From: Scolanthus callimorphus
Lineage: Eukaryota > Cnidaria > Anthozoa > Actiniaria > Edwardsiidae
Direction of reading: 5' to 3'
Length of the DNA stretch: 64,000 nt
Assembly (NCBI GenBank): GCA_033964015.1
Contig: CM066916.1
Span: 17,942,675 to 18,006,674 of the forward strand
A program made the position numbers and the translations under genes. Below are positions 1 to 13,500 of this stretch, one piece after another (positions within the stretch are counted from its first letter, which is position 1; each line of letters opens with the position of its first letter). The notes under the pieces are model-generated. The model saw only the letters and a program-made list of their open reading frames with translations, did not search any database and was not told where the DNA came from.

Positions 1-1230
1 TGGAAATTAGCGAATGTTGCGCCCGTCCCCAAGGAATCTCCATTGACCGAACGTAACCAGCTACGGCCAATTTCATTAACCAATATTATTATGAGGATTT
101 TTGAACGCCTTGTCTGCAAAAACGAACTATCCTCCACTCTCAAGTCAGCAATTGGCCCAGACCAATTCGCCTATAAGGAGGGTCACAATACCACCATGGC
201 TCTTATTAAGTGCCAACACTTTTGGCTTGAGAAGCTGGACAAGGATGCAGATTTTGTAAGAGCTTTCTCATTCGATTTCAGCAAGGCATTCGACACCGTC
301 TCTCATCACATTTTGTGTGACAAATTGGCAGCATATGACATCAATCCTTATATTAAGAACTGGATCATAAGCTTTCTGTGTGGTCGTCAACAAAGGGTCG
401 TTGTCGATGGAGTGGTTACCAGTTTTCTCAGTATCAATAGAGGAGTCCCACAAGGAACAGTGCTTGGGCCCTTGCTGTTCTCTATCATGGTCAATGACAT
501 TAAACCAGTTAGCACCAATACTCAGCTAATTAAATACGCCGATGACATCACAGTTAGTGTGCCTGTGACATCTGGTCCCAACTGTCTTGCTGACTCATCA
601 CTTGAGGAAGTAGTGAACATCAAACGCTGGGCAGACATGAACTTAATGAAGTTGAACATGAAAAAGACTTTTGAAATGGTAGTGAAAGGGAGGACCAAAA
701 AGCCTGTCCCAGAATCCATAGAGGGCATAGCTAGGAAGAGTGAGTTAAGACTGCTAGGCATTACAGTTAGTGAAGACCCTTGCAACTGGGACACGCAGTT
801 TGAAAACATGCTGAGTTAAGCCAGTTCCAGGTTGTATATCTTAAGAGTCTGTAAGTACTATGGCTACTCCCTTCAAGAGCTCACTCTACTATTTAATAGC
901 CTCATTATGTCACTTTTTACCTATGCAATTGAGGTTTGGGCCTCTGCCCATTATAACAAATATCTTTCATGCATCGATAGGTTTTGCAAACGGGCTACAC
1001 GTTATGGCTACACTAGTGAGTATACTCCCATTGCTGATATAATAACAAAAAGGGACAGAACTCTCTGGAACAAAATAACTGCGGTCAGCATCCATCCCCT
1101 TAATGAACTTCTCCCCCCGCAGAGATGCAGAAGTACGCGGAAGAAAGGTCATAATTACATCTTGCCTCGAGTGAGAACAGAGAGGTTCAAGAGATGTTTT
1201 GTAAATAGGTGCCTCTTCAATTTTATATAA
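1..1230 (+). pseudogene. LINE reverse transcriptase, 3' part, one in-frame stop
   Basis: The frame is open from base 1, so the 5' part lies outside the window. It encodes a non-LTR reverse transcriptase. Visible RT motifs are FSFDFSKAFDTVSH, then RGVPQGTVLGPLLF, then the catalytic YADD in LIKYADDITVSV. A TAA at 817-819 interrupts the frame, and the same frame then continues to a TAA at 1228-1230 with typical post-RT sequence (SLFTYAIEVWAS). No endonuclease domain is visible in this part. The single stop suggests a fairly young but inactive copy. The LINE clade cannot be fixed by eye; the tail is of the short-tandem-repeat kind seen in several clades. It lies downstream of the minus-strand RhoGEF gene and transcribes toward it. 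Confidence 0.9.
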
Positions 1231-1379
1231 CATTATGTACATATTGTATAAATTTAGATGTAGTTTTTTTTTCAATTAATATTTATGGAATTGTAAGCCC
1301 ACACGTATGCCTGCGGGTATGTTCCCTTTGAATGAATATTCTTAATAAAGATCTTTATTATTATTATTATTATTATTAT
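1..1379 (+). mobile_element. Non-LTR retrotransposon (LINE), 3' end with (ATT)n tail
   Basis: This is the RT reading frame plus a roughly 125-bp 3' UTR. The UTR contains AATAAAG and ends in about eight TTA/ATT repeats at 1356-1379, which marks the LINE 3' terminus. The 5' end is cut by the window edge. Confidence 0.85.
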
Positions 1380-1497
1380 GAGTTGCGCAAAGGTGAACGT
1401 TTTTCTCTAAATACAGTATTGGAATAAACCATCCAAAATGCAAGGAGAAGTATTCGTGTAGTCTCGACCCAATACATATTTCAACTGCCTTATTTAC

Positions 1498-1560
1498 TCA
1501 GACAAGGAAATGTTTCTCCACGGAGACGATCTTCATGGTCTCATTCAGCGATATTTTAAT
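1498..1560 (-). CDS. ARHGEF39: Candidate terminal RhoGEF exon
   Basis: It follows a good acceptor (CCGTTTTTTCGTCCAG) in matching phase and encodes IKISLNETMKIVSVEKHFLV, then TGA. The sequence looks like the late PH beta-strands. The usual PH C-terminal helix is absent. The TGA is directly followed by GTAAAT, a plausible donor. Confidence 0.6.
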   Translation of the reverse strand: MKISLNETMKIVSVEKHFLV

Positions 1561-4500
1561 CTGGACGAAAAAACGGATTTGCTCAAGTTTCCTCATGAGC
1601 AAATCGGAGCAAATATGGTGTAAACCTCTAGTAAACACGTGGTGAAGACCGTATTCTCACGTACCCATATTTGCAGCTTAAAGTTAAAGCGGTCTTCCCC
1701 ACGTTTGCTTCGAGTTTACTACAGGTTTACACCATATTTGCAAAGATGTGCTCACAATCCATTTTTTCAAGACACTAGGAGAAAGTGAACCTCCGCTCGA
1801 AAGTGGATGTCAAATTGCGTCAAACTCCCGTTGCAAGCTGTCAATGTTAATTTGTATTTTATCTAAACACCGGGAAAGGCTGATCATAATGCAAACGATG
1901 TTATTTGTATCAATATTTTTATATCTGGTTTAAACGAGAGCAGCAAAGTGCGCTTTTTGCTTGGGGGCTTGAAAATGCCTTATGGTGGGAAAATAAATTA
2001 TATTATTGATTGATTTATTACAACTTCGATTTGTAAGATGTTCAACACCAGAAGTCCTGCACTCCGGTATATAGTATATTTTATTGCTCTAACATATTCC
2101 CTGGATATCCTAGAACAGCTACCTGTCAACTGAGACTCTCTCAGTCTTGGGGCATTCGCGCTATACGCTGGTGAAAATGTGCTACCTTAGTCCCTTTGAC
2201 TTCTGTAGTGGTTCTGGGCACAATTTAAGACTTCACTAGAGTTCCCCAGACTGTGCAGCACTAGATGCTTGATGTTTTCTGATTCCGAATTATTGAATGT
2301 CTTCAGAGATATGATTTGTATCTCGTCAATTCAAAATTATGCGGTTTGCAAGCAGGTTTCGGAGAAATTTTCTCGAAATGGTTGAAAAAAGTAGACGGGA
2401 ATCGCGAAAAACATGTTCTAGAAAACCAACAAAAAATACTTTACCTGAGTTTTTACTATTAAAGATTAACTTTATCAACATGTTAGGCCTTAATACTGGG
2501 AACGTTCAAATATTCTCTGTTTAGTGCTACAGTCTGGAGATATTTCTGCGAAATAAATTACGATGTCACGCGCATCTCATTAAATATGGCGGACGGGGGC
2601 ATTCATTAAACGCCGCATAAAGCGAATTCCCCAAACTGAGGGCCCCAGTTCAAATGGATCAGTGATCTAGGATGTATAGGCAAACTGCCAGAAATATTAA
2701 CAGCGCGCGCAAAACAAAAAATCCACTATAATGACTAGAATGCGCCTCGGTACTAATGGCAATTTTAATTCACATTTTAGATTTGATTATGTGTAATTGG
2801 TATTCATGTTTATTTTTATTACGAGATGTTGTAAAAACTATATGTCTATTTTATAAACTATAGTGTTTTATCAGGATTTCGGCCACTGAGAAACAGCGTA
2901 ATTCGCACGTGTGAAAAATTACGATAATGCCCACTGTAGCGAAATTCATGAAATCGAAAATGTTTAACAAAAAAGTTAAAATAATGAACAGAATAATACA
3001 TGGGCGCTTGGAGATATGAAATTTGAACACACGTCACTCGAAGATAAATTTAATATCCCCGCGCGCCCATATATTATTCTCTCTTTAGGCAATAAAAGTA
3101 CTTTCCGCGTGCTCTCTGCTTTCTTACAAACACGAGGGGGATGTTGGGAGAACTGATCAAAACTTTTATCAGTTCGACCAACATTCCCCGAGTGTTTGTA
3201 AGAAACCAGAGAGCACGCAGAAAGTATTTTTATTGCTTTTAGAAAATAACATACACACGCCCGACAGCGTTGCGTGACAATCGTGTTTCTCAGGTCTCTT
3301 ACAAACACGCTTTTTAACCAATCAGAATGCGCACATTCACAATACAACATAGGTGTTATTTTCTAAATATATATATAAAATATATTCTATAATATATAAA
3401 ATGGTGGTTTGTAAACCTACCTTGAAAAGAGCACCGGCATCGGCGGCGCCATCCGTATCGACTGAGCTTCCAAACATCTGCTCCAAGTCGCTCTCGATCA
3501 GCGGGAACACGCGACGGCATGTGTATGTACTAGACAAGACAATAAATAAAAAAAACAGATATGTTTAATATCTTAGATTCCCTATTTCATAAGAACCTCA
3601 AAGTTTGAATAGGTTCTTACAGCCGATTGCGTTTGACCGTTTTACCCTAACAGTTCACGCGTTTGGAAGTGTTTGAACGTTTGGAAGTTGAGTTTCTAGG
3701 ATGAAACGATGGAGAACCAAAGAGTTATGTCTTCTCTGATTGGTCAGTGAAAAATGCACATGGCGGTTGCCCTTGGAAACGTCTCACTTTTTGTCTCACA
3801 ACGCAACTTTCAAACGTTCAAACGTAACGTGCGAACTGTTTGGGTAAAACAGTCAAACGCAATAGGCTGTATTTTACAAATTGAAGGTACATATGAAAAT
3901 ACAGTAGAAGAAAAGTCTAGTATTCCAGTCAGTAAAATTTAAAGAATGAACTAAAAATGTTTTATGTAAAACCTCCTTACCAATACTGAATTACACAATG
4001 TATAATGTTTTTACAATACATCACATATTCCCTGTAGTACTCATCTGTGCTGATCGCTAGTGCTCTAAAGAGCAAATCTAGGTTCTTATACGCGGGGTTT
4101 TACTGTATCCCTATTTGCCAGACAATAAAATGTGGGCTTGTACTAGACAATACTAAATTATGTCAGTTTTCCCACGTAAGGCAAATGCGTTGATCAGGCA
4201 GTATCACTAACGTAACATGCCGCAGGGACCGAACATGGGGACAGTCGTCTGTCGTCAGTATTCTCAGGGAGTCGCCAAAGTGACAGCCAGGGGCCGGTTC
4301 CTGAAAGGTTGGATAAAGTTATCCATGGATAAAAGTTATCTGTTGTATAGGATTTGTTCAAGATTTATCCGTTGGATAAGCGTTTATCTACAGATAACTC
4401 TTATTATTATACATTGTACTCACTATCTCGATTCTGATTGGCTAAAAGCGCGCGCTTTACTTTGGGAATCACGCACTTTGAGGGTCTCCAAGAATCAGCA

Positions 4501-7500
4501 TGCTGATTCTTGAAGAATCAGCTAGCTGATTCTTGATCCTACGCGCGCAATGCATAACGGGACTAGAGCACTTGAATGTTTTGCCTATCTAACAAGGCGC
4601 TTGTGTAAAAGAAATTGCTTGACAGAAAAAAAAGTATTTTTACTGAATCAATGTATAATAAAACAATTATTGAATTCGTTTTTTGTGATTTCCAGAATAA
4701 ACAATGTCTCACCAAGTAGAATCAGGCTCGGCCTTACGGCCTCGCCTGATTCCACCTGTCTCGACATTGTTTATTCTGAAAATCACAAAAACCTCATCCA
4801 ATAATTGCTTAAAAACTGACCTTCTAGGCACCGGTCCCAGATATATAATTGGAGAGGTGTCCACGGAAAAAAATCGTGTCCCGCAGCAATCATCGAAGCT
4901 AAAAAAGATGTCATATTAAAGCTAAAAGAGTGTAGTTCTTGGACGTATAAACTTTTTAGTGAAATTTATTGCCAAACTCAAGATTTCGGAGGCGCAAACA
5001 AAATAGCAGTGTGTTTGCTGTAAGAGTTCCAGGATGATTGGGATCTAAATAAACACGACCGCTCTAATCGGAATTATAATAACAGATAAATGCTCTAAAA
5101 AACCGTGTGCGGGATTTTTGTTTTGCTTAATATTTTCTAAAATATCACGTTCTAAAGTTGAACTTCGTATTTTTTAATGTTTTTCTTACTGGAAAAATCA
5201 ATTACTATACGGGAAAGAACATCAAAAATCCCGCACACGGTTTCTGAAACACTACAACTTTTTCCATCATCTCAGTCAGAGATGTAGGAAATGTTTCGTC
5301 AAAATTGAAAAACTCCCTTCAAAGTTTTGCCGGGCTTTCGCGATTGGTTGGCTAGCTCCGAAAATCGTAAATTTGTCAATGTTCTCTAAATTATATTATA
5401 TCTATACCTTACATGGGCTATACACGTACCGATGGGCCTTTTTGGCACCAGATGGGACACTTGTCGAGCTTTCTTGAACTTGTTTTATGTAGCTTGGCGA
5501 CCAATTGCCAATGCAACTTGTTTTTCTCGTGTAAAAAAAAAACGTTTTTGAAAGAAAGTTCGTATGACTCTGATAGTCAGGTACACAGAAGCCCAAAACG
5601 TGACACCCGCGGGCATCTTTTTCTGATTTTTGGCAACATAGCTACTTTTACTAATTCGAGTACGCTGATTTTGAAAATCGTTGTTGCCAAAGCTCATTTT
5701 TGTTTTAACATGGTGTTTTCGGTCATCATAAATGACGTCATGATCCATATATGGCAAAACACTATATTTGACGCTTAAGACAAAAACAAATATTTAATAG
5801 CAAATAATTGAAAAAATAAATAAATTTCAACGTTATCTGCTGTTTAAGGTGTTAGAAGATGACGTCATCCTCCAAATATGGTAAAAAAATCTGTTTTTTT
5901 TCGGATTGAAACTAGAAACTCGCTCTATTAATCAAATGAAGCATGCTGATTTCAAAAATTATCGCTAGAAATGACCATTTCGACGTCGACGTGCATTTAA
6001 GGTCATCATTATGAGATGACGTCATCTACCTTATATGGTAAAAAATCTATTTTTGCGGATTGAAACTAAAAACACGCACTATTCAGCAAATGAAGCACAC
6101 TGAATTCGAAAATTATCACTCGAAATGACCATTTCGATGTTGACGTGCTTTTAAGGTCATCATTATTAGATGATATCATCTACCTTATATGGTAAAAAAT
6201 CGATTTTTGCGGATTGAAACTAGAAACTCGCTCTATTAATCAAATGAAGCATGCTGATGGTCATCATTATGAGATGACGTCATCTACCTTATATGGTAAA
6301 AAATCTATTTTTGCGGATTGAAACTTAAAACATGCACTATTCAGGAAACGAAGCACACTGAATTCGAAAATTATCACTAGAAATGACCATTTCGATGTTG
6401 ACGTGCTTTTAAGGTCATCATTCCATCATTCCATCATCTTTCGTATTCGGTAAAGTAAAAGTTTGGAGTGTCAAAATGAAACAAGCGTGGTTTCATGTTC
6501 TCACTATATTCTTTCATATTTTAAGAGCTACAATGAGCGCAGACGCAAGCGCGCAAGTGTAAATCATAGCGTCCCAAGCGCAAGCACAAGCCTAAAATCA
6601 ACATTGATGAGTTTCATTGCGCTTGCGTTCACTTGATTCACTCTAGACGCAAGCGCAAGGGAACGTAATGTCTCGATTTTCTTGGGTCTGTTCTTGTGTT
6701 CCAGTGAACAGTTGTATAAATCAATTCACGTTCTATCACATGTATGAAAGCAGTAATAGTTATCGCCGGCTTTGATACATCGACACAAGCTTACCCACCA
6801 CTTTGGATTTCCTGCATTTACAGCGTATTTCAAACACAGCCTGATGTACATCTGCACGATACCGCCCTCCAAACGGTGTCATATGGACGTGTCATTATTT
6901 AGCGGGGGGTTCCCATTGTTTAAGCAAGGCTAAAATAAATTAGGACCCTCCCCTTGAACAAACAAAACAATTGTGACCCTCCCCCAGGCGTAGGTAAAAA
7001 AATGACCCTTGGGACCCTACTTTCTAAAATAAACTGTCAGATAGTCTCTTGTCCCAGTGATCTATTGTCTCTTTCATCCTTTTTAATAGTGCTTAGAAAT
7101 GCTTTTTCTTACTTCTGTCAAAGCTAAGGAACAGGTCATTATTAATCGCCTCGATTATTTATCGTCAGAGGATTTTGGGTAATACCGGAAAAAATGCAGT
7201 GATCCTCCCACTATAAGTCAATGATTAACGTGATCCGCACTCAGAGATATTAAACATTTCGTGGTACAGGGACCGCTTACATATACCGCTCTGTAGGACG
7301 GCTACAGGTCAGTGCATTTTTACGTTTTGAGGCCAGAAGCTGTGGAAAAGCCTCTCAGATGAAATTAAATTTATAGTAGCTTAGAAAGCGTTAAGGTTGC
7401 ATCAAGACAGCACTTTTTACACGAATTTCTAAATAACTAGTTTTAAGCGCAACAACATCGACTCTTCCATCTAAACACCCGCCAGCGGTGACAATCGTAG

Positions 7501-10500
7501 TGTCAGCAGGTGCGTGCGCAATGAGCTCCTCTGACAAAAACCGCGCCACGTCCGCCTTTTTGTCTCCTAGGGAAAGAAATGATTGCCATTTCACAGGCAA
7601 CGATAACGCCCTTCCTTCGATGACTCTTCTTACAGGGTTAGGGTTCATAGAGCCACGAGCCCGTGTTGCTAATTTGATTTCGGTGGCGATCAAATAGCAC
7701 ATCTATTTTCCAGTGTCCGTACCAAACGTCTTTGCTTCTTCTGGTTACCCGATTGCGGTTACCAGGGCAAACCGATCAATAATTAAAGCTGCATTTCCTT
7801 GGAGTGTAAGGAACGCACCACCCTTAACCATTGTAAGTGCGTGTCCTGCCAGAAGTGTCCATCTCGGTATTACGCGTCTAACGGCAATAACTGAGACGTT
7901 TTCCACGTCCACCTTTTCCTGTCTGCTTTTTCACATTTCGCGCCGAATTGTGCGGTGGTTTCCTGTGTTGTGTTTCCAATAATAATAATAATAAGTTTAA
8001 TTCACCCTCTTGCAGTTTTACTAACTGAATTACAGGGGAGTCAGCAGTGTGACAATGTAAATAGATAGCATAAGCAACACTCAGTTTAGGCAATCAGCAA
8101 ACTTTACAGTTACAAAGTCTCTAAATCGATTGGTGTTAACGGGCCTTTGATAGGAAGCACTTTTTGATCTAAGGTTGTAACCTGACTCGTGGTGAACTAG
8201 GCGATGGGATATAGCGGGATATAGCGGGTTCCCCGGTTTAATGCGGGAGACGAACCGCTGGCACGCATGTTTTCTCCTCTCATACAGCGTTGGAAGGGTT
8301 GCGAGCAACAGAGCTTCCTCGTACTGAATGTTAGGAAATACAATCCTTAAAGCGCGCTTCTGAACGCTCTCAAAGCGTCAGACAAACAGAGGGGAAGGTT
8401 GGCATAAGCAGTAGACGCATATTCAATAACAGATCTCACGAGTGAGCGATATACAGCAATAAGCTCGTCTGTAGCAAGACCGCATTTCTTTAACACCCGT
8501 AGGGCGAATAACCTTTTGTTTGCCTTCTTTATTATGACGTCGCAATGGTCAGCCCATGTCAGGTCGCTAGAGATGTGCATACCGAGCAACTTGAACGACT
8601 GCACCCGGCTGATAGTGCTACCGCCAAACAGAATTTTCCACCTAAGATATCGGCGCGCGCGTAATACCATCATCATTTAAAAAGAAACTCACTGAATTTT
8701 TGCTTTCTCGTTAAATTTTCTTGTAATCTTTATTTGTCTGTTCCGTGCTTGAATGCTAGTATAGCTATTTAACTGTAAAGACGGGTCCTCCTCGCACAAG
8801 CCTGGTGGTTTTTTGAGGCCCTCTCGCCTCTATTTTTTGTGTACTGCTTTTTGTATTTCTTTCTTTATGGCAATAAAATTGAATTGAATTGAATTGAACA
8901 AACAGATGGACACTTCTGTGGTTATGCACTTCTGAAAAAAAAATGTATTTTTTTATTATTTACAGATTAAAAACGATGCAATTAAAAGAAAATTAACATC
9001 GAATCCTCCCCTTCCCCGTATAACGAAGACTTTAAAAAGACGTCAACAACGAAATGGTAATTTCTAGTGATACTTTTCGAAATCAGTATGCTTCACTTGG
9101 TGAATAGACAAATAGAGTGTGTTTTTAGTTTCAATCCGCAAAAATAGATTTTTTACCATATAAGGAAGACGATATCATCTAATAATGATGACCTTAAAAG
9201 CACGTCAACATCGAAATGGTCATTTCTAGTGATAATTTTCGAATTCAGTGTGCTTCATTTGCTGAATAGTGCGTGTTTTTAGTTTCAATCCGCAAAAATA
9301 GATTTTTTACCATATAAGGTAGATGACGTCATCTCATAATGATCACCTTAAATGCACGTCGACGTCGAAATGGTCATTTCTAGCGATAATTTTTGAAATC
9401 AGTGTGCTTCATTTGCTGAATAGTGCGTGTTTTTAGTTTCAATCCGCAAAAATAGATTTTTTACCATATAAGGTAGATGACGTCTTCTCATAATGATCAC
9501 CTTAAATGCACGTCGACGTCGAAATGGTCATTTCTAGCGATAATTTTTGAAATCAGCATGCTTCATTTGATTAATAGAGCGAGTTTCTAGTTTCAATCCG
9601 AAAAAAACAGATTTTTTACCATATTTGGAGGATGACTTCATCTTCTAACACCTTAAACAGCAGATAACGTTCAAATTTATTTATTTTTTCAATTATTTTC
9701 AAAATTAGCGTATTTGATTTGCTATTAAATATTTGTTTGTGTCTTAAGCGTCAAATATAGTGTTTTGCCATATATGGATCATGACGTCATTTATGATGAC
9801 CGAAAACACCATGTTAAAACAAAAATGAGCTTTGGCAACAACGATTTTCAAAATCAGCGTACTCGAATTAGTAAAACCAGCTATGTTGCCAAAAATCAGA
9901 AAAAGATGCCCGCGGGTGTCACGTTTTGGGCTTCTGTGTACCTGACTATGAAAACAAATGCCCAGAACCACGGTATGGTTACGGTACGACAAGGAGGTTT
10001 TCCTTCTCGAGAAAATCCAGCCAATCATGTTGCGCGAAATAGCTGATCAATCCAATCAATCAAACTGCTTAGACTCTGTTACATATATGCTTTTATAATA
10101 TAGCTACGATATAACGCGGCTCTGATTGGTCCAAATCTATGCTCTATTTCACCGATAAAGTAATGGCTCTTCCCCGCTATATCAAAAAAAACATTAGAGC
10201 ACAATTTTCTATGCCTTTATCGGCGAATAGAGCACTTGATGTTGGGAGACACTCGAAACGTACGTTCTCGTGTCTCTCCCAACATCACGCGTGCTCTATT
10301 GCGCCGATAAAGTCATAGAAAGTTATGCTCTAATGCTAAATAAGATCAATTGCTTGCTTGCGTGCGAGGTTTAAAGTTTTGAGATGATGCGCCTACCTAT
10401 AAACACTGTAAGTAAAGACGAGGAATTAAAGGCGTACCTTTTCTGCTCCTTGTCCAAGGTGTTGCTCTTTTTGGCGTAGATGAGAATGTCCGAGAAAAGG

Positions 10501-13500
10501 AAGAACATGCGCTCTTGAGAGCCTCGTCTACATGCCTATCAGAAAACATACGGGACATCAATAGAAAGTATGCCGGAAATAAATGACTAGAAACAGAGAC
10601 AAATTGTACGCAGTATTCATCGACGTCGCACTAGAAGCCAATAGACCTTTATCACGCAATAATGATTAATAATATATAATAGTTATCAGAAAATGAAATC
10701 CAGTATTCAATTCTACACATCCGTATTAGTAAAATTGCAAAGTTTGGTGACGATTGCTTCAATATTGACTGAGATATGAATTTTCAAAACTTCGTATTCT
10801 GGCTTATTTTTAACAAGAAATGTATGGGAAAATAAATCGAAACGAGGCTCGACGGGCATCGATGCCCGTCCAGCCTCGACTTGACGTACTTGCCCATACA
10901 TTTCTTTGTAAAATGTAAGTCAGAATAGGAAGTTTTGAAAATTCATATCTCAGTCAGTTTTCAAGTAATTCTTTTGAAACTTTGCAGTTTTACTAATACG
11001 GATGTGTAGAATTGGAAACTGGATTTCATTTTCGGATAACTATTATATATTAATTATCAATATTGCGTGATAAAGGCCTATTGTACACTCCCATCCATAG
11101 ACGGCTTACGTAGGGAAAATAAGAAGGGCGAGAGGGGGGTGTCAAGGGTGAGAGAAAACGGAGAGAGAGCTAGAAACAGAGACAAAGTATACGCAGTATT
11201 CATCGCCGTCGCACTAGAAGCCAATTGTACACTCCCATCCATAGACGGCCTGCGTAGGGAAAATAAGAAGGGCAAGAGGGGGGTGTCAAGGGTGAGAGAA
11301 AACGGAGGGAGAGAGCTAGAAACAGAGTCAAAGTGTACGCAGTATTCATCGCCGTCGCACTAAACGGCCTGCGTAGGAAACATAAGAAGGGCAAGAGGGG
11401 GGTGTCAAGGGTGAGAGAAAACGGAGGGAGAGAGCGGACATGGTAGATACACCGGGCTGCGCACAAGGAGGTCAGTGGGAGACTCAAACAATGATTTGAA
11501 AGCAGTCGTGACTTCTCTCTCTTCCAGCTCCTCCGGTTCAGTATTTCGATTTTTCCTTGTCTTCTCTCCTCTTTCCCTTTGAGCCGCTACCCAGGCTAAC
11601 CAATCCCTGAACCTGGCGTTATCTATGGCATATACCTTCAATAGTGGTCCTTCTTTGATGAAAAATCTCCCTAAAATAGGAACACAGAATAATATGTAAA
11701 ATCAAACAAATTTACACGAACGTTTGGTAAGTTAATGAAATCACTTGATTTAACTAACTGCTCAAAAGAGATGACTGCTCAAAGTCCTTGTTTTCTGAAA
11801 CTTTAAGCGTGTAGAGATTTTTCCCTTCTAGCAGAGGCCTCTTTTGTTCTACATTTCATTTTGTTTGGTTTACAACTAAAACCTGCGTAATAGAATCAAG
11901 TTGAAGTCAAAAGACTGAGAGTGCCCATTTGTATTTTATCAGATTTTAAGTCATGGCCTTCAGTGTCTTTGTTCAGTCAGACAATGCGAATAGGTAGTGT
12001 CACTTGCGTTTCTTTGGGAAAATTGACAGCTGGGGTGTTTACCATTATGCCAAAAATCCCGGGGCCCCGGGTTGGACGTAAATGGTACAGTGAAATATCG
12101 AGAATGTCTCGTCCCCAGAGCTTCCCGTGGTGCTAGTGCATGTTGAAAAGAAAAGAAAATAGTTTCGTTCGTCGTAAATACAGTGGCGGATCCAGGATGT
12201 TTTCAAAGGGGTGGGTTGCAGCACTAAGTTGGACTGGTTATGACCCGTACTGAGTTCAAATAACTACTAATCTATCACTCTCATAGGGGGGATTGTAACC
12301 CCACAACCCACCCCCTAGACCCGCCCCTGTAAATATAGAAATAAAAAACTGCAATACGTGCAGACAATTTACTCGTTGCCGGCACTTGTCTTTACCCCCT
12401 GCCTTCCAAAGCAGCACGATGTTTTTAACTGGCCGCGATGCAACGATATTAGCTGTAACACGTGAGCTACCTTACCAGGTGCAAGAATCTTTGGGGCCCC
12501 TCTCCCGTCAAACTTTTCTGAATGCTTAACATCTTCTGGAAATTTTCGTGCTGTCGGATGTTCTCGTTAATGTGTTCGGCGACCTTGGCGATCTCATAGG
12601 TTGCTTCTGTACAAATGAACAAAGTATGAATTATTAGCCATTTCTTGTGTATGAATGGCGCTCTACCAACTGAGCTATTAACCGGGAGGCGGAATGTTAG
12701 ATCTGCCAACTTGTGAAAATATTTGGCTTATCTCCGGTGTAATAACCTGTCATTGCTCACGAACTGCGCCACAAAGCTTCCTTTGTTTGGTAGAACGAAT
12801 CATGATGAAATAAGAACTGAACACAAAGGTGTCCTCTGGAATGGTTATTACACCGGAGTTAACCCAAATATTTGGGCGAGGTACTTTTGATTCTGCCTTA
12901 CCTATTTTTGGAAATAAAGACTATTCTTATTCTGGTAATAAAGTTGCAAGGGAAACATGCAAAACAATAGAAAATTGCTTCAATTTCCTCGCCTTACCCT
13001 GTTTTTATTTAGGCGAAGAAATCAAGAATCTCGAATTTTAAGCGGGGAAAACACGCGTAATTACAATGCGAAGTTGGCAACTTGGAGTAATGAACTTTTA
13101 CATTAGAACTGCCCGCCACATTATTAACGCTATAGATTATGGGCTATTTTTGGCGTCGAAATTCTTTGCATTTTAACAAAATAATATATAGATTTAGGCA
13201 ATGCCTAAAAGCGGAACTCCAATCATACACACCCCACGTCTTACTCACAGGGAGCTCACCTTTACAGTTTAAATCAAGAAAATTCATGTTACCATTATAT
13301 GGCAATGATAGTATTAGCGCGTTCTGATATGCTAACAAGTCGCAGTTCACGACCGACAAAAGATAGTCTCCTTGAAATAAAAATGAAAAATAATAAGATT
13401 TTCAGCGAAATCCACAACAAAGAATACTTGACATAGTATTTGTCTCATTGTACTAACTAAATCGAACATGTGACAAAGGAAAATCAAGGCTAGAATATCA

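Larger units (their letters stand above)
5573..9949. mobile_element. 4.4 kb foldback element with tandem-repeat arms
   Basis: The outer ends are near-identical inverted copies: ATAGTCAGGTACACAGAAGC at 5573 and its inverse ending at 9949. Each arm (about 5573-6440 and 9030-9949) has a roughly 210-bp unique end followed by head-to-tail units of about 154 bp. The units contain TATGGTAAAAAATC, GCGGATTGAAACT and AATGACCATTTCGA. The loop carries a minus-strand LINE 3' end and a plus-strand LINE 3' UTR. No transposase is visible, so it is a non-autonomous foldback element. It lies in a RhoGEF intron. Confidence 0.8.

Noticed and set aside
2976..3350. A 124-codon minus-strand frame
   Set aside because: It lies entirely in the family A palindromic repeat, which recurs at 19.8 kb with disrupted frames.
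5413..10046. Paired open frames of about 90-120 codons at 5.5-5.8 and 9.7-10.0 kb
   Set aside because: They are the same sequence in the two inverted arms of the foldback element, not genes.
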